A stretch of 64,000 nucleotides of DNA from Actinomycetota bacterium (GCA_019240215.1 JAFAYQ010000038.1:1-64000); one strand, 5' to 3'; positions 16,953 to 25,643 are shown, counted from the first letter of the stretch. Translations and numbers: made by a program. The notes: generated from the letters alone by a model not told the origin.

Positions 16953-17657
16953 ATGAAGGAATCATTCCGGCTGGCGGTGGTCAGCGCGGGCACCAGCGAC
17001 CCGTCGTCGACCCGGCTGCTGGCCGACCGCATCGCCGACCGCGTCGTCACCCTGGCCGCCCAGGACGGTCACCCGGTGACCGTCAGTGTGGTCGAGCTGC
17101 GCGAGCTGGCCGCCGACGTCTCCCAGGCGCTGGTCTCCCAGCTGATCACCCCCCGGCTGCGGGCGGCCATCACCACCCTGGCCGACGCCGACGCCGTGGT
17201 GGTCAGCACCCCCGTCTACAAGGCGGGCCCCAGCGGCCTGTTCAAGTCGTTCGTCGACGTGCTCGACAACGACCTCCTGATCGCCAAGCCGGTGCTGCTG
17301 GCGGCCACCGCCGGCACCGCCCGGCACGCGCTGGTGGCCGACGACCAGCTGCGCCCGCTGTTCGCCTACCTTCGGGCCATGACCGTCCCGACCTCGCTGT
17401 TCGCGGCGCCCGAGGACTGGGCCGACCCAGCCCTCAACCAGCGGATCGACCGGGCCGGGCGTGAGCTGGTGCTGCTGATGGAAAGCGGCTTCGCCCGCGC
17501 CGTCCGCGACGAGTCCTGGGACAGCTACCAGCACGAGCTCGGCACCGCGGCCGGGCGCTACCCCGATGACGATGACGACGACGAGCCCGCGATCCAGCTC
17601 AACACCGACCTGATGCGCCTGGCCGCCGGCGGCTCCACCCGCCCGGATCAGGGATGA
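16953..17657 (+). CDS. CE1759-type NAD(P)H-dependent FMN reductase
   Basis: The 234-residue flavodoxin-like protein has the NADPH-dependent FMN reductase pattern: VVSTPVYKAGPSGLFKSFVDVL (about 87-108) binds FMN and LLAATAGTARHALVADDQLRPLF follows. A low-complexity acidic stretch (DDDDDD) lies near the C-terminus. It should pass reduced FMN to the luciferase-like monooxygenase encoded two genes upstream. It lies 4 bp after the MarR stop and overlaps the exporter start by 4 nt, so it is translationally coupled in the operon. Confidence 0.9.
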   Translation: MKESFRLAVVSAGTSDPSSTRLLADRIADRVVTLAAQDGHPVTVSVVELRELAADVSQALVSQLITPRLRAAITTLADADAVVVSTPVYKAGPSGLFKSFVDVLDNDLLIAKPVLLAATAGTARHALVADDQLRPLFAYLRAMTVPTSLFAAPEDWADPALNQRIDRAGRELVLLMESGFARAVRDESWDSYQHELGTAAGRYPDDDDDDEPAIQLNTDLMRLAAGGSTRPDQG

Positions 17658-18922
17658 CGACACCAGGCCACCCCACCCGGGCTGACCGCTGGCGCCGGAC
17701 CGCCCGGCTGGCGGTGATCGGGGGACTGTCGTCCTTCGGCCCGCTCTCGCTCGACCTCTACCTGCCCGCCCTGCCCCGGGTGGCGACCGCCCTGCACACC
17801 ACCGCCGGCGCCACCCAGCTGAGCGTGTCCTGCTGCCTGGCCGGCCTGGCGGCCGGGCAGTTCGTGTTCGGCCCGCTCGGCGACCGGTTCGGCCGCCGCC
17901 GGCCGCTGCTGGCCGGGGTCGCCCTGTGGACGCTGGCCGCGCTGCTGTGCGCGTTCGCCCCCAGCGTCGCCGCCCTGGTCGTCCTCCGGCTCATCCAGGG
18001 CTTCGGTGGCGCCGCCGGCCTGGTGCTGAGCCGCGCCGTCGTCCGTGACCTGTACGACAACACCGCCCTGGCCCGCGCGTTCGCGGTGGTCGCGCTGATC
18101 AGCAACATCACCCCGGCGGTGGCGCCGGTCGCCGGCGGCGTGCTGCTGCACGTGATGTCCTGGCGCGGCCTGTTCCTGGTGCTGACCGGGGCCGGGGTGG
18201 TGCTGCTGGCCGGGACCGTGGCGTTCCTGCCCGAATCGCTGCCCGCCCGCTACCGCCAGGCCGGGAGCCTGCGGGCCACCGGCCGCCTGGCTCGCGGCCT
18301 GATCGCCGACCGGCTGTTCGTCCGCGCGGTGAGCGCGCTGGTGCTGGCCAGCGCGATGCTGTTCATCTACCTGTCGCTCAGCTCGGACATCCTGCAGCGC
18401 CACTACGGCCTGAGCACCAACGACTTCTCGGCCGTGTTCGCGGTCAACTCGGTCGGCCTCATCACCGCCGGCTCGACCACCGTCCGCCTGCTTCGCCGCC
18501 ACTCGGCCGCCCGGCTGCTGAGCGTGGGCCTGGCCGTCGCCCTGGCCGGGTCGGCCGGCCTGTGCGTAGCGGTCGTGGCCGGCGCCCCGGTCGGGGCGGT
18601 GCTGCCGTTCCTGTTCGTCTGCGTCGCCTCGATGGGGCTGATCACCCCGACCGCCACCAACCTGGCCATGCTCAACCACCCCGAGGCCGCCGGGGCCGGC
18701 TCGGCCCTGCTCGGCGGCGCCCAGTACGCCGTCGGCGGCCTGGCCGGCCCGGTCGTCACGCTGGCCGGCGACACCGCCACCGCCATGTCGGTCGGCATGG
18801 GCGTCGCCGCGGCCGGCGCGTTCGCCTCCTGGCACGGCATCCGGCCGGGAGCCGAGGATCAGCCACTCAGCTCTGGTCCGGCGAACATTAGTTCTATAAA
18901 ATCGTTATCGGCGACGCGGTGA
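17654..18922 (+). CDS. Bcr/CflA-type MFS drug exporter
   Basis: This 422-residue, 12-helix protein has GDRFGRRRPLL in the 2-3 loop, the Bcr/CflA-type LSLDLYLPALPRV first-helix end, and LIQGFGGAAGLVLSRAVVRDLY in helices 4-5, the drug-proton antiporter signature region. It is last in the monooxygenase operon. The set of flavin monooxygenase, regulator, reductase and exporter suggests handling or resistance to a toxic small molecule. The substrate is not known. Confidence 0.88.
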   Translation: MTTPGHPTRADRWRRTARLAVIGGLSSFGPLSLDLYLPALPRVATALHTTAGATQLSVSCCLAGLAAGQFVFGPLGDRFGRRRPLLAGVALWTLAALLCAFAPSVAALVVLRLIQGFGGAAGLVLSRAVVRDLYDNTALARAFAVVALISNITPAVAPVAGGVLLHVMSWRGLFLVLTGAGVVLLAGTVAFLPESLPARYRQAGSLRATGRLARGLIADRLFVRAVSALVLASAMLFIYLSLSSDILQRHYGLSTNDFSAVFAVNSVGLITAGSTTVRLLRRHSAARLLSVGLAVALAGSAGLCVAVVAGAPVGAVLPFLFVCVASMGLITPTATNLAMLNHPEAAGAGSALLGGAQYAVGGLAGPVVTLAGDTATAMSVGMGVAAAGAFASWHGIRPGAEDQPLSSGPANISSIKSLSATR

Positions 18923-18936
18923 AGCGGAGGCGGCCG

Positions 18937-19221
18937 ATGGGATCGTGGCAAGAGGCGCTCGGCCGGGCTTTCCGGGAGATGGCGCGCCGCACCATGCACG
19001 TCGTCAAGACCGACAAGGCGTTCGACTTCCAGAGTGCGCAGCTGGCCGAGGCTTACGTGGACGGCCTGGCCCGGGAGGCCATGCGCGACGGCTGGCTGGA
19101 TGACCTGGTCGTTCTGCTCCGGGCCAAGGAATCGAATCCGAAGCTGGGCCGCGAAGACCGGGACAAGGCGGCCGCATTCCGCGCCCGAGTGGAGTCAATC
19201 GCCCGGACCCCAGCCGCCTGA
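18937..19221 (+). CDS. Small hypothetical protein
   Basis: A 94-residue soluble, helix-rich and charged protein starting at ATG 18937 after GCGGAGG. It lies 14 bp behind the exporter stop. A GTG start at 18919 would instead overlap that stop. Tyr, Asp and Lys content is normal and codon bias matches the neighbours. I do not recognise the family. Confidence 0.55.
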   Translation: MGSWQEALGRAFREMARRTMHVVKTDKAFDFQSAQLAEAYVDGLAREAMRDGWLDDLVVLLRAKESNPKLGREDRDKAAAFRARVESIARTPAA

Positions 19222-19224
19222 GCC

Positions 19225-19662
19225 TCAGGCCAGTGGTCTCAGGCTCTGCTGCAACTCCGGCGGCAGCGCCGCGAACCAGGCGTCTTCCTGACCGGGATCG
19301 GGCAGGTCGCGCCCGTACTCGGCGATGTTCGCGCCGGGAATGTCGTTGATGTACACCCACACGTTCTCGGGCCCGGTCCCGGTCAGCTGGCCGAGCTCGG
19401 TGGTGATCCGCCCGAGCAGCTCATGCTTCTGCGCCGCGGTGCGCCCGGCCCGGATATCCGCCCGCACCCACAGGTGCGCCGCCGGCGCCGCCTCCCCGGC
19501 GATGAAGATCGAGCCGGGCTGCAGCTCAACGAAGATGACCTGCACGAAGTACCGCGGCGCGACCGCCACCTCATGATGAATCTCGGTCAGCGCCTTCGCG
19601 ATCTGCGCCCGCACCTCAGGCGACACCACTCCCGGCTCGGACCAGCACGTGTACGTCGGCAT
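19225..19662 (-). CDS. cis-CaaD/Cg10062-like tautomerase superfamily protein
   Basis: The 145-residue protein starts Met-Pro, so Pro becomes the N-terminal catalytic residue after Met removal. Numbered from this Pro, the sequence has His28, Arg70, Arg73, Tyr103 and Glu114, exactly the positions of the six catalytic residues known in cis-3-chloroacrylic acid dehalogenase and its homologue Cg10062. The length also fits the about 149-residue family. Hydration or dehalogenation of a 3-carbon acrylate or propiolate is therefore possible; the natural substrate is unknown. It is encoded alone, 3 bp from the end of the opposing small gene. Confidence 0.85.
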   Translation of the reverse strand: MPTYTCWSEPGVVSPEVRAQIAKALTEIHHEVAVAPRYFVQVIFVELQPGSIFIAGEAAPAAHLWVRADIRAGRTAAQKHELLGRITTELGQLTGTGPENVWVYINDIPGANIAEYGRDLPDPGQEDAWFAALPPELQQSLRPLA

Positions 19663-19814
19663 GGTCGCACCTTAAGCCGGCTCGGTGGCCGCGTTCCAGT
19701 TCAGGGCGTGACGACCGATACGAAAACGTCGAAGCTGTTGATCGTCGAGGCGTTGGCCGGGTCGGACACGTGCGAGTTGTTGCGGACCACGATGTCGATG
19801 AAGTGCCGATGGCC

Positions 19815-20141
19815 TTACTGCGCGACGGTGACGGGCCCGACCTCGTCGCAGACGGTGACCGTGCAGGTCATCGTGCCGCCGCTGGCGGTCGATCCGCACG
19901 GGTAGGTCGCGGTCCAGCATTGGCGGCCGCCGATGTCGTCGGCGTGGGTCGCGTGCTGGTTGCTCGGCGCCTGGGCCTCGATGGTGATGGTGACGGCGGT
20001 CGTGCCCGAGTTTTCGTTGCCGCGCCGCAGGTGATCGAGCACCGCCGCGTGGACCGCCTTGATGTGCTCCTGCGCGGTGGCGTGCAGCGACGCCAGCGCC
20101 TCAGACCGGTCCTGCACTTCCTTGTCGCTGTTTTCCGGCAT
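19815..20141 (-). CDS. Hypothetical Cys-containing protein, possibly truncated by an in-frame stop
   Basis: ATG 20141, preceded by a GAGGGGGG run, opens a 108-residue frame beginning MPENSDKEVQDRS. The N-terminal half is helical and charged. The C-terminal half is Thr/Cys-rich (RQCWTATYPCGSTASGG, TCTVTVC). The frame ends at TAA 19815. The same frame stays open for 37 further codons, to TGA at 19701-19703, with about 34 of 37 codons G/C-ending. A longer 145-codon gene interrupted by one stop is therefore plausible. No family is recognised. Confidence 0.5.
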   Translation of the reverse strand: MPENSDKEVQDRSEALASLHATAQEHIKAVHAAVLDHLRRGNENSGTTAVTITIEAQAPSNQHATHADDIGGRQCWTATYPCGSTASGGTMTCTVTVCDEVGPVTVAQ

Positions 20142-20327
20142 GCGATCCGACCCCCCTCGGTCAGGCCAGCCAACCTGGCCAACGCCTGCGAGCGTGGAGA
20201 AACCGGATGGAGATGGCATGGAGGCCGCGTGCAGATCCCGCGGAGGACGCTTTCAGCTAGAGCTGAGCCCGTCCAGAATCAGCGCCAGCATCGGCGGTGC
20301 CCGGTGCCCGGTGCTCGGGCCTAGGGG

Positions 20328-21803
20328 CTACGCTCCCGCCGCGGCCGTCCCGCTCGGCGCGGGGCTCTCGCTCACCGTGCCCGTCCCGGTTGGTGTGACC
20401 GTCGGGCTCCCGGTCGGCGCCGGGGTCGCGATCGTGGTCGGGCTCCCAGCCGGCGCCGGGACCCCGGCCAACGTGGGCGCTCCGCTCGTGACCGGACTCC
20501 CCGCCCCGGGCTGGCTCCCAGCCCCGGCTCTGCTCCCGGGGCGGGTGGGACGCCGCGCCCCAACGGCGCTCCCGGTCCCGATGGGACTGCCCGCCTTGGC
20601 CGCCACCGCTGCGGCCGGCGTCACCCCGGAACCAGCGGAACTCGCCGAACCGCCGCCCACGACCGGTGCCTGCGCTCCCCGGCCCCCGCCACCGGCGCGG
20701 CTGGCCGCTACCGGCCCGGCCGAACGGCTCCCCCCGGCGCTGGCCGACCGGCTGGCGGCCGGCGGCCCGGAGGGTGCGGACGCCGATCCGGGCCCGTGCG
20801 CGCCCGCCAGCATCCACACGGTACCGGCGGCGATGGCGGCGGCCGCGGCCACCGCGGCGTAGGCCGGCCCGCCCCGGCGCCGCCCGCGCTCCGGGCGTGG
20901 CCGGGTGACGGCTCCCGCACCCACGCCCACCCCAGCCGGAACTCCCGCCTCGGTCGGAACGGGAGCGACCGGCGCCGTCCGCAGCCGTTCGGCCTGCTCA
21001 GCCACCAGCCCGGCGCTCTCCGGGCGGCCGCGCGGATCCTTGGCCGCCAGCGCCGCGACCAGCGCAGCCACCCCGGGCGGCACCGACGCCGGCAGCGGTG
21101 GCAGCGGCTGCTCCTGGTGGGCCAGCGCCACCGCCAGGGGCGGCCCATGGAATGGGACCGTGCCGGTCAGGCACTGGTACGCCACGATGCCCAGCGCGTA
21201 CAGGTCGGCGGCGGGGGTGGCGGACGCACCTACGGCCCGTTCCGGCGCCAGGTAGGCCGGCGTCCCGATCAGGGCCCCGGGCCGGGTGAGCGGCAGCGAT
21301 CCCATCGCGTGGGCGATCCCGAAATCGGTGATCTTCAGCTGCCCGTCCCGGCTGACCAGCAGGTTACCCGGCTTGATGTCGCGGTGGATCAGGCCGGCGG
21401 CGTGCGCGGCCTGCAACGCGCGGGCGGCTTGGGCGATTAGATCCATCGTCCGGGCCGGCGTCATCGGTCCCTGGTCCAGCATCCTCGCCAGCGACGGCCC
21501 GTCGACCAGCTCCATCACCAGGTAGGGAGGAACTGGCGGCTCAGCCTCGTGATAGTCGTACACCCGGGCAATGCCCGGGTGTGACAACGAGCCTGCGTGC
21601 CGGGCCTCGGCCCGGAACCGGGCCAAGCCGACCTCGTCCGCGGCCGAGCTCGTGTCCAGCATTTTGACCGCCACTGGCCGTTGCAGCACCAGGTCCCAGG
21701 CCCGCCAGACCTGGCCCATCCCGCCCCCGGCGATCCGCTCGTCCAGCCGGTACCGGTCTCCGGGCAGCTCCGAACCCGTCGGAACGGGGGCAAGTCCTAC
21801 CAT
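20328..21803 (-). CDS. Membrane-anchored Ser/Thr protein kinase
   Basis: The 491-residue protein has an N-terminal Hanks-type kinase domain: glycine loop AGGGMGQV (25-32), Lys47 in AVKML, HRDIKPGN with catalytic Asp142, DFG at 160-162, and GTPAYLAPE in the activation segment. A basic juxtamembrane stretch leads to one membrane helix (about 313-334). About 155 residues of Ala/Gly/Ser/Pro/Thr-rich sequence outside the membrane follow. No PASTA or other sensor domain is visible in that tail. It probably phosphorylates cytoplasmic or envelope proteins; targets are unknown. The start has only a weak ribosome-binding site. Confidence 0.9.
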   Translation of the reverse strand: MVGLAPVPTGSELPGDRYRLDERIAGGGMGQVWRAWDLVLQRPVAVKMLDTSSAADEVGLARFRAEARHAGSLSHPGIARVYDYHEAEPPVPPYLVMELVDGPSLARMLDQGPMTPARTMDLIAQAARALQAAHAAGLIHRDIKPGNLLVSRDGQLKITDFGIAHAMGSLPLTRPGALIGTPAYLAPERAVGASATPAADLYALGIVAYQCLTGTVPFHGPPLAVALAHQEQPLPPLPASVPPGVAALVAALAAKDPRGRPESAGLVAEQAERLRTAPVAPVPTEAGVPAGVGVGAGAVTRPRPERGRRRGGPAYAAVAAAAAIAAGTVWMLAGAHGPGSASAPSGPPAASRSASAGGSRSAGPVAASRAGGGGRGAQAPVVGGGSASSAGSGVTPAAAVAAKAGSPIGTGSAVGARRPTRPGSRAGAGSQPGAGSPVTSGAPTLAGVPAPAGSPTTIATPAPTGSPTVTPTGTGTVSESPAPSGTAAAGA

Positions 21804-21832
21804 GGTGGTAGTAGGTACCCCGCCAAGGCCGT

Positions 21833-22171
21833 CTATGCCGATTCCCGGTCATCGGTTACGGTGGCCGACCGCGACCAGCGCGGATCGGGCGAGCAGTGAG
21901 TCCTCGCCGAATCCCAGTCCCCGGTGGCCAGATCACGGGCCAGCCGCTCCACCGCGGCCGCCGCCCGACCCGGATCCATGCGGGCGAAGCCGCTGGTGGC
22001 CGCCCCGACGGCCGGGTCGAGGACCAGCTCGGGGCGGTTCCACAACGCCAGCGCGAAGCCGTCGGTGCAGTCGGCCGGGACGCCTGGTGCACCGTGGACC
22101 ACCTTCCTGGTGGCTCGACGGTCCGCGTCGGATCGAGCCCAGGAGGGTGGCAGCGGCAGCTCAGACATCAT
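21833..22171 (-). CDS. Short protein resembling the C-terminal tail of SAM methyltransferases
   Basis: The 112-residue product contains TDGFALALWNRPELVLDP followed by ATSGFARM and VERLARDLATGDWDSA. From memory this pattern matches the C-terminal region of actinobacterial class I methyltransferases, but the SAM-binding N-terminal domain (GxGxG) is absent. It may be a fragment of a lost gene or a small protein of its own. Two ATG codons in a row (22171 and 22168) start it with a weak ribosome-binding site. It lies 29 bp upstream of the kinase gene on the same strand. Confidence 0.45.
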   Translation of the reverse strand: MMSELPLPPSWARSDADRRATRKVVHGAPGVPADCTDGFALALWNRPELVLDPAVGAATSGFARMDPGRAAAAVERLARDLATGDWDSARTHCSPDPRWSRSATVTDDRESA

Positions 22172-22288
22172 CCGGGGTGGGCGTGACGCCCGATCTGCGG
22201 ACCAGACGCGGCCCGGCCGCGCTGACCAGAGCCTACCGCCGCCGCCCGGGCATCCTCTCGACTGGCCGGCCCCGGTCGTGCTAACTTT

Positions 22289-22317
22289 TTAATCCAAATT
22301 AATCTAATCCAGATTAA
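22289..22317. promoter_or_regulatory. AT-rich inverted repeats, candidate operator/promoter
   Basis: TTAATCT-AATCC-AGATTAA (22299-22317) is a perfect 7-bp inverted repeat, and TTAAT-CCAA-ATTAA (22289-22302) overlaps its left side. This AT island in very GC-rich DNA lies 130 bp before the luciferase-like gene and 118 bp before the divergent small gene at 22171. Confidence 0.5.
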
Positions 22318-22447
22318 GTAAGGGGTCGCGCGGCGCGCAGGAGCGCCCGCCTGGTGGCACCCCCTGGGGGCACCGCCTGGTGGCGTGGCCGGCGATCGTC
22401 GCGATGCGAGCAGGCAGGGTGCGAGACAGGGCGCAAGGAGGCAGTCC

Positions 22448-23572
22448 GTGAAGATCGCAACCGAAATTCCCTGGGGTGAGCGGCGGTTCCGCATCCCTCT
22501 CGAACGCATCAAACGGTGCGAGCAATTTGGCTATGACGCGGTGTTCGCGGCCGAGGGAGCCGGCAACGACGTGCTCACGCCGCTGGCTTACCTGGCCGCC
22601 GTGACCGAACGGATCAAGCTCGGGACCCACATCGCGACGCTGACCGCCCGCCCGCCGACGACGTTGGCGCAGGCGCTGCTGACCCTTGACTCGCTCGCGG
22701 GTGGCGGCCGGGTGATCGCCGGCGTGGGCAGCGGGTTCCCGAGCTCAGCGGAAGGCTGGCACGGTCAGCGCTGGGCCGGGCCGGTGCCGCGCATGCGGGC
22801 CTACGTCGACGTGCTTCGCCAGGTGTTCCAGACCGCCGGTTCCTATGACACCGACGGCCAGGAGATCGAGCCCACCGAGCTGTTCGCCGAGCCGGTCCGG
22901 GCGCGTCTGCGGGCGGGCGTCGCCACCCAGAGCGGCGGATTCAGCATCCCTTACGCGGGTGCGGGATCGCTGGGGGTCGAGCCGTGGGTCAGCGCGCTGG
23001 AGCCCGGACCCGAACCGCCGATCGTGCTGGCCGCGGTGGGACCGCAGATGATCGCGCTGACCGCCGAGGTCGCCGACGGCTGGTTTCCGTGGGGCTTCGC
23101 GCCGGGCATGATGCCGGCCTTCGAGCCGCTGCTCGCGGCCGGCTTCGAGAAGGCCGGCCCGGGCAAGCGCCGTGAGGACTTCGACATCTGGGCGCTGGTC
23201 GACCTCGTGGTCTGCGACGACGTCCGGTCCGGCCTCGACCGTTTCCGCTCCTACGTCGTCGACTGGGCGGCCCCCATGCAGTTCCAGATCGAGGCGCTCG
23301 GATTCACCGGCCTGACCGATCGGCTGGTGGAACTCACCGCCGCCGGGCGCGGCCAGGAAGCGCTGGCGGCGGTTCCGGACGAGCTGGTCGACACCCTGTT
23401 CCTGGTCGGATCGCATAAACGCATCGCCGAGCGCCTCGCGCCCTGGTTCGAGTCCGGGGCGACCGGCCTGATCTTCCGCTACGGCCCCCAGGTCCAGCTG
23501 GGCCAGCACGCCGACCTGGTCGAGGATCTGGACGTCTGGGAAACCATCGCCCGCGCCGCCAACCGGATCTGA
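22448..23572 (+). CDS. LLM class flavin-dependent (probably F420) oxidoreductase
   Basis: GTG 22448 is preceded by AAGGAGG, giving 374 residues. It is a luciferase-like TIM barrel: KIATEIPWGE first strand, YDAVFAAEGAGNDVLTPLAYLAAVTERIKLGTHIA-type barrel start, and GVGSGFPSSAEGW. The family uses F420 or FMN. F420 is more likely for such single-subunit actinobacterial members with no partner reductase nearby. The substrate is unknown. A strong hairpin follows its stop. Confidence 0.85.
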   Translation: MKIATEIPWGERRFRIPLERIKRCEQFGYDAVFAAEGAGNDVLTPLAYLAAVTERIKLGTHIATLTARPPTTLAQALLTLDSLAGGGRVIAGVGSGFPSSAEGWHGQRWAGPVPRMRAYVDVLRQVFQTAGSYDTDGQEIEPTELFAEPVRARLRAGVATQSGGFSIPYAGAGSLGVEPWVSALEPGPEPPIVLAAVGPQMIALTAEVADGWFPWGFAPGMMPAFEPLLAAGFEKAGPGKRREDFDIWALVDLVVCDDVRSGLDRFRSYVVDWAAPMQFQIEALGFTGLTDRLVELTAAGRGQEALAAVPDELVDTLFLVGSHKRIAERLAPWFESGATGLIFRYGPQVQLGQHADLVEDLDVWETIARAANRI

Positions 23573-23576
23573 AACG

Positions 23577-23607
23577 ACTGGGGGCCCCGGAATCCGGGGC
23601 CCCCAGT
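23577..23607. terminator. Bidirectional hairpin terminator
   Basis: An almost perfect palindrome with 15-bp arms (ACTGGGGGCCCCGGA and its complement around one central A). It lies 5 bp past the luciferase-like gene stop and 28 bp past the convergent glnA stop. Confidence 0.75.
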
Positions 23608-23634
23608 GGCTGGCCAAGTGAAGCAGCTAACGCA

Positions 23635-25059
23635 TCACACGTCGTAGTACAGCTCGAACTCGTGCGGGTGCGGGCGCAGCCGCATCGGGTCGATCTCGTT
23701 GGACCGCTTGTAGCTGATCCAGGTCTGGACCAGGTCCTCGGTGAACACGCCACCCTCGGTCAGGTAGGCGTGGTCGGCCTCCAGCGTGTTCAGGACCGCC
23801 TCCAGCGAGCCCGGCACCTGCGGGATGGCCAGCGCCTCGTCCGGCGGCAGCTCGTACAGGTCCTTGTCGACCGGCTCGGGCGGCTCGATCTTGTTCTTGA
23901 TGCCGTCCAGGCCGGCCATCAGCATGGCCGGGAAGGCCAGGTAGGGGTTGGCCGACGGGTCCGGCACCCGGAACTCGATCCGCTTGGCCTTGGGGTTGGT
24001 CCCGGTGATCGGGATCCGCACGCAGGCCGACCGGTTGCGCTGCGAGTAGACCAGGTTGACCGGCGCCTCGAAGCCCGGCACCAGCCGGTGGTAGGAGTTC
24101 AGCGTCGGGTTGGTGAACGCCAGCAGCGACGGGGCGTGCTTGAGCAGGCCGCCGATGTAGTGGCGGCCCAGGTCCGACAGCCCGGCGTAGCCGACCTCGT
24201 CGTAGAACAGCGGCGAGCCGTCCTTCCAGATGCTCTGGTGGCAGTGCATGCCCGAGCCGTTGTCACCCATCACCGGCTTGGGCATGAACGTGACCGTCTT
24301 GCCGTTCTTGTCGGCCACGTTCTTGATGATGTACTTGAACAGCATCAGCCGGTCGGCCGTGTTCAGCAGCGAGCCGAACCGCATGTTGATCTCGGACTGG
24401 CCGGGGCTGCCCACCTCGTGGTGCTGCATCTCGACCTGGATGCCGGCCTCGATCAGCATCCTGGTCATCTCCGACCGCAGGTCGGTGTAGTGGTCGGTCG
24501 GCGGGACCGGGAAGTAGCCGCCCTTGTACGGGGGCCGGTGCCCGAGGTTGTTGCCGCCGTCCTCGATGCCGGTGTTCCAGGCGCCCTCGATCGAGTCGAT
24601 GTAGTAGTACCCGGCGTTCGGCGCGGTCTCGAACCGGGCCGAGTCGAAGATGTAGAACTCCGCCTCCGGGCCGAAGAACGCGGTGTCGCCGATGCCGGTG
24701 CTCTTCAGGTACTCCTCGGCCTTGCGCGCGATGTTGCGCGGGTCCCGCGAGTAGGGCTCCTGGGTCAGCGGGTCGTGCACGAAGAACGTCAGGTTCAGCG
24801 TCTTGTAGGTCCGGAACGGGTCGAGCACGGCGCTGGACGGGTCGGGCAGGAGCAGCATGTCCGACTCGTGGATCTCCTGGAAGCCACGGATCGACGAGCC
24901 GTCGAACATCAGGCCGTTGGTGAACACGTCCTCGTCGAAGACCTCGACCGGCACCGTGAAGTGCTGCATGGTGCCCGGCAGGTCGCAGAACCTGACGTCA
25001 ATGAACTTCACATCTTCATCGGCGACGAATCGCAGTACCTCGTCGGCGTTTTGGAACAT
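23635..25059 (-). CDS. glnA: Type I glutamine synthetase
   Basis: The 474-residue enzyme makes glutamine from glutamate, ammonia and ATP. It shows the GS landmarks: FDGSSIRGF (52-60), PEAEFYIFD (131-139), [10 protein letters not shown] (267-276) and [10 protein letters not shown] (341-350). Tyr402 in KDLYELPP is the adenylylation site, so GlnE in this window can control it. ATG 25059 is chosen because AGGGAGGG lies just upstream and the protein then aligns with GlnA N-termini. A GlnR-type box (25149-25175) upstream gives transcriptional control by nitrogen supply. Confidence 0.97.
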   Translation of the reverse strand: MFQNADEVLRFVADEDVKFIDVRFCDLPGTMQHFTVPVEVFDEDVFTNGLMFDGSSIRGFQEIHESDMLLLPDPSSAVLDPFRTYKTLNLTFFVHDPLTQEPYSRDPRNIARKAEEYLKSTGIGDTAFFGPEAEFYIFDSARFETAPNAGYYYIDSIEGAWNTGIEDGGNNLGHRPPYKGGYFPVPPTDHYTDLRSEMTRMLIEAGIQVEMQHHEVGSPGQSEINMRFGSLLNTADRLMLFKYIIKNVADKNGKTVTFMPKPVMGDNGSGMHCHQSIWKDGSPLFYDEVGYAGLSDLGRHYIGGLLKHAPSLLAFTNPTLNSYHRLVPGFEAPVNLVYSQRNRSACVRIPITGTNPKAKRIEFRVPDPSANPYLAFPAMLMAGLDGIKNKIEPPEPVDKDLYELPPDEALAIPQVPGSLEAVLNTLEADHAYLTEGGVFTEDLVQTWISYKRSNEIDPMRLRPHPHEFELYYDV

Positions 25060-25148
25060 TAACCCTCCCTGACCGGGCACACACATATGTTGAACGGCAC
25101 GCGTTAGACGGACAGACTTGGACGTTAGACGCCGGCAATTTCCATGCC

Positions 25149-25175
25149 GTGTCTCTTATGTTTCGCACATGTTAC
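25149..25175 (-). promoter_or_regulatory. GlnR-type nitrogen regulator box upstream of glnA
   Basis: On the minus strand the sequence reads GTAAC-6 nt-GAAAC-6 nt-GACAC. This fits the actinobacterial GlnR a/b-site spacing, with an additional third half-site. It lies 90-116 bp before the glnA start. Confidence 0.8.
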
Positions 25176-25223
25176 GCATGCCTGCCCGGCCCGGTCAGGG
25201 GCCGGAGGGCGATACCTTGGAGT

Positions 25224-25643
25224 GTGGCCGAAGAACAGCTGGCCGGTGCGGACACCCGCCGGATCTCCGCCTATCCCGGTGAGAAGTTCGGCTTGCCCGA
25301 GGAGGGGCCGACCTCGGTACCCGGCCTGGGCCGCCGTCTGGTCGCCCTTTTCATCGACTGGATCATCTGCGCCATCATCTCCTACGGGCTGCTGCACTCG
25401 CAGTACTGGACGCTGGCCTTCTTCGGGGCCGAGACCTGGATCCTGACCGCGCTGACCGGCACCACGATCGGCAAGCGGGTGCTCGGCATGCGGGTGGCGC
25501 GGCTGGACGGCAAGCCGGTCGGTTTCGGCTGGAGCCTGGTCCGCACGCTGCTGCTGCTGTGCGTGGTGCCGCCGCTGGTCATCGACAGCGACCGCCGTGG
25601 CCTGCACGACAAGGCGGCCAACACTGTTGTTGTCCGGATTTAG
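25224..25643 (+). CDS. RDD family membrane protein
   Basis: From GTG 25224 the product has 139 residues. It has the RDD pattern: PGLGRRLVALFIDWIICAIISYGLL (first helix with the Arg and Asp), a second hydrophobic segment, and GKRVLGMRVARLDGKPVGFGWSLVRTLLL as third. Such proteins are small integral membrane proteins of unknown or transport-related function. The start is uncertain because GGAG sits too close to the GTG; the transcript may be nearly leaderless. It is divergent from glnA and shares its upstream region, including the GlnR box. Confidence 0.75.
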   Translation: MAEEQLAGADTRRISAYPGEKFGLPEEGPTSVPGLGRRLVALFIDWIICAIISYGLLHSQYWTLAFFGAETWILTALTGTTIGKRVLGMRVARLDGKPVGFGWSLVRTLLLLCVVPPLVIDSDRRGLHDKAANTVVVRI

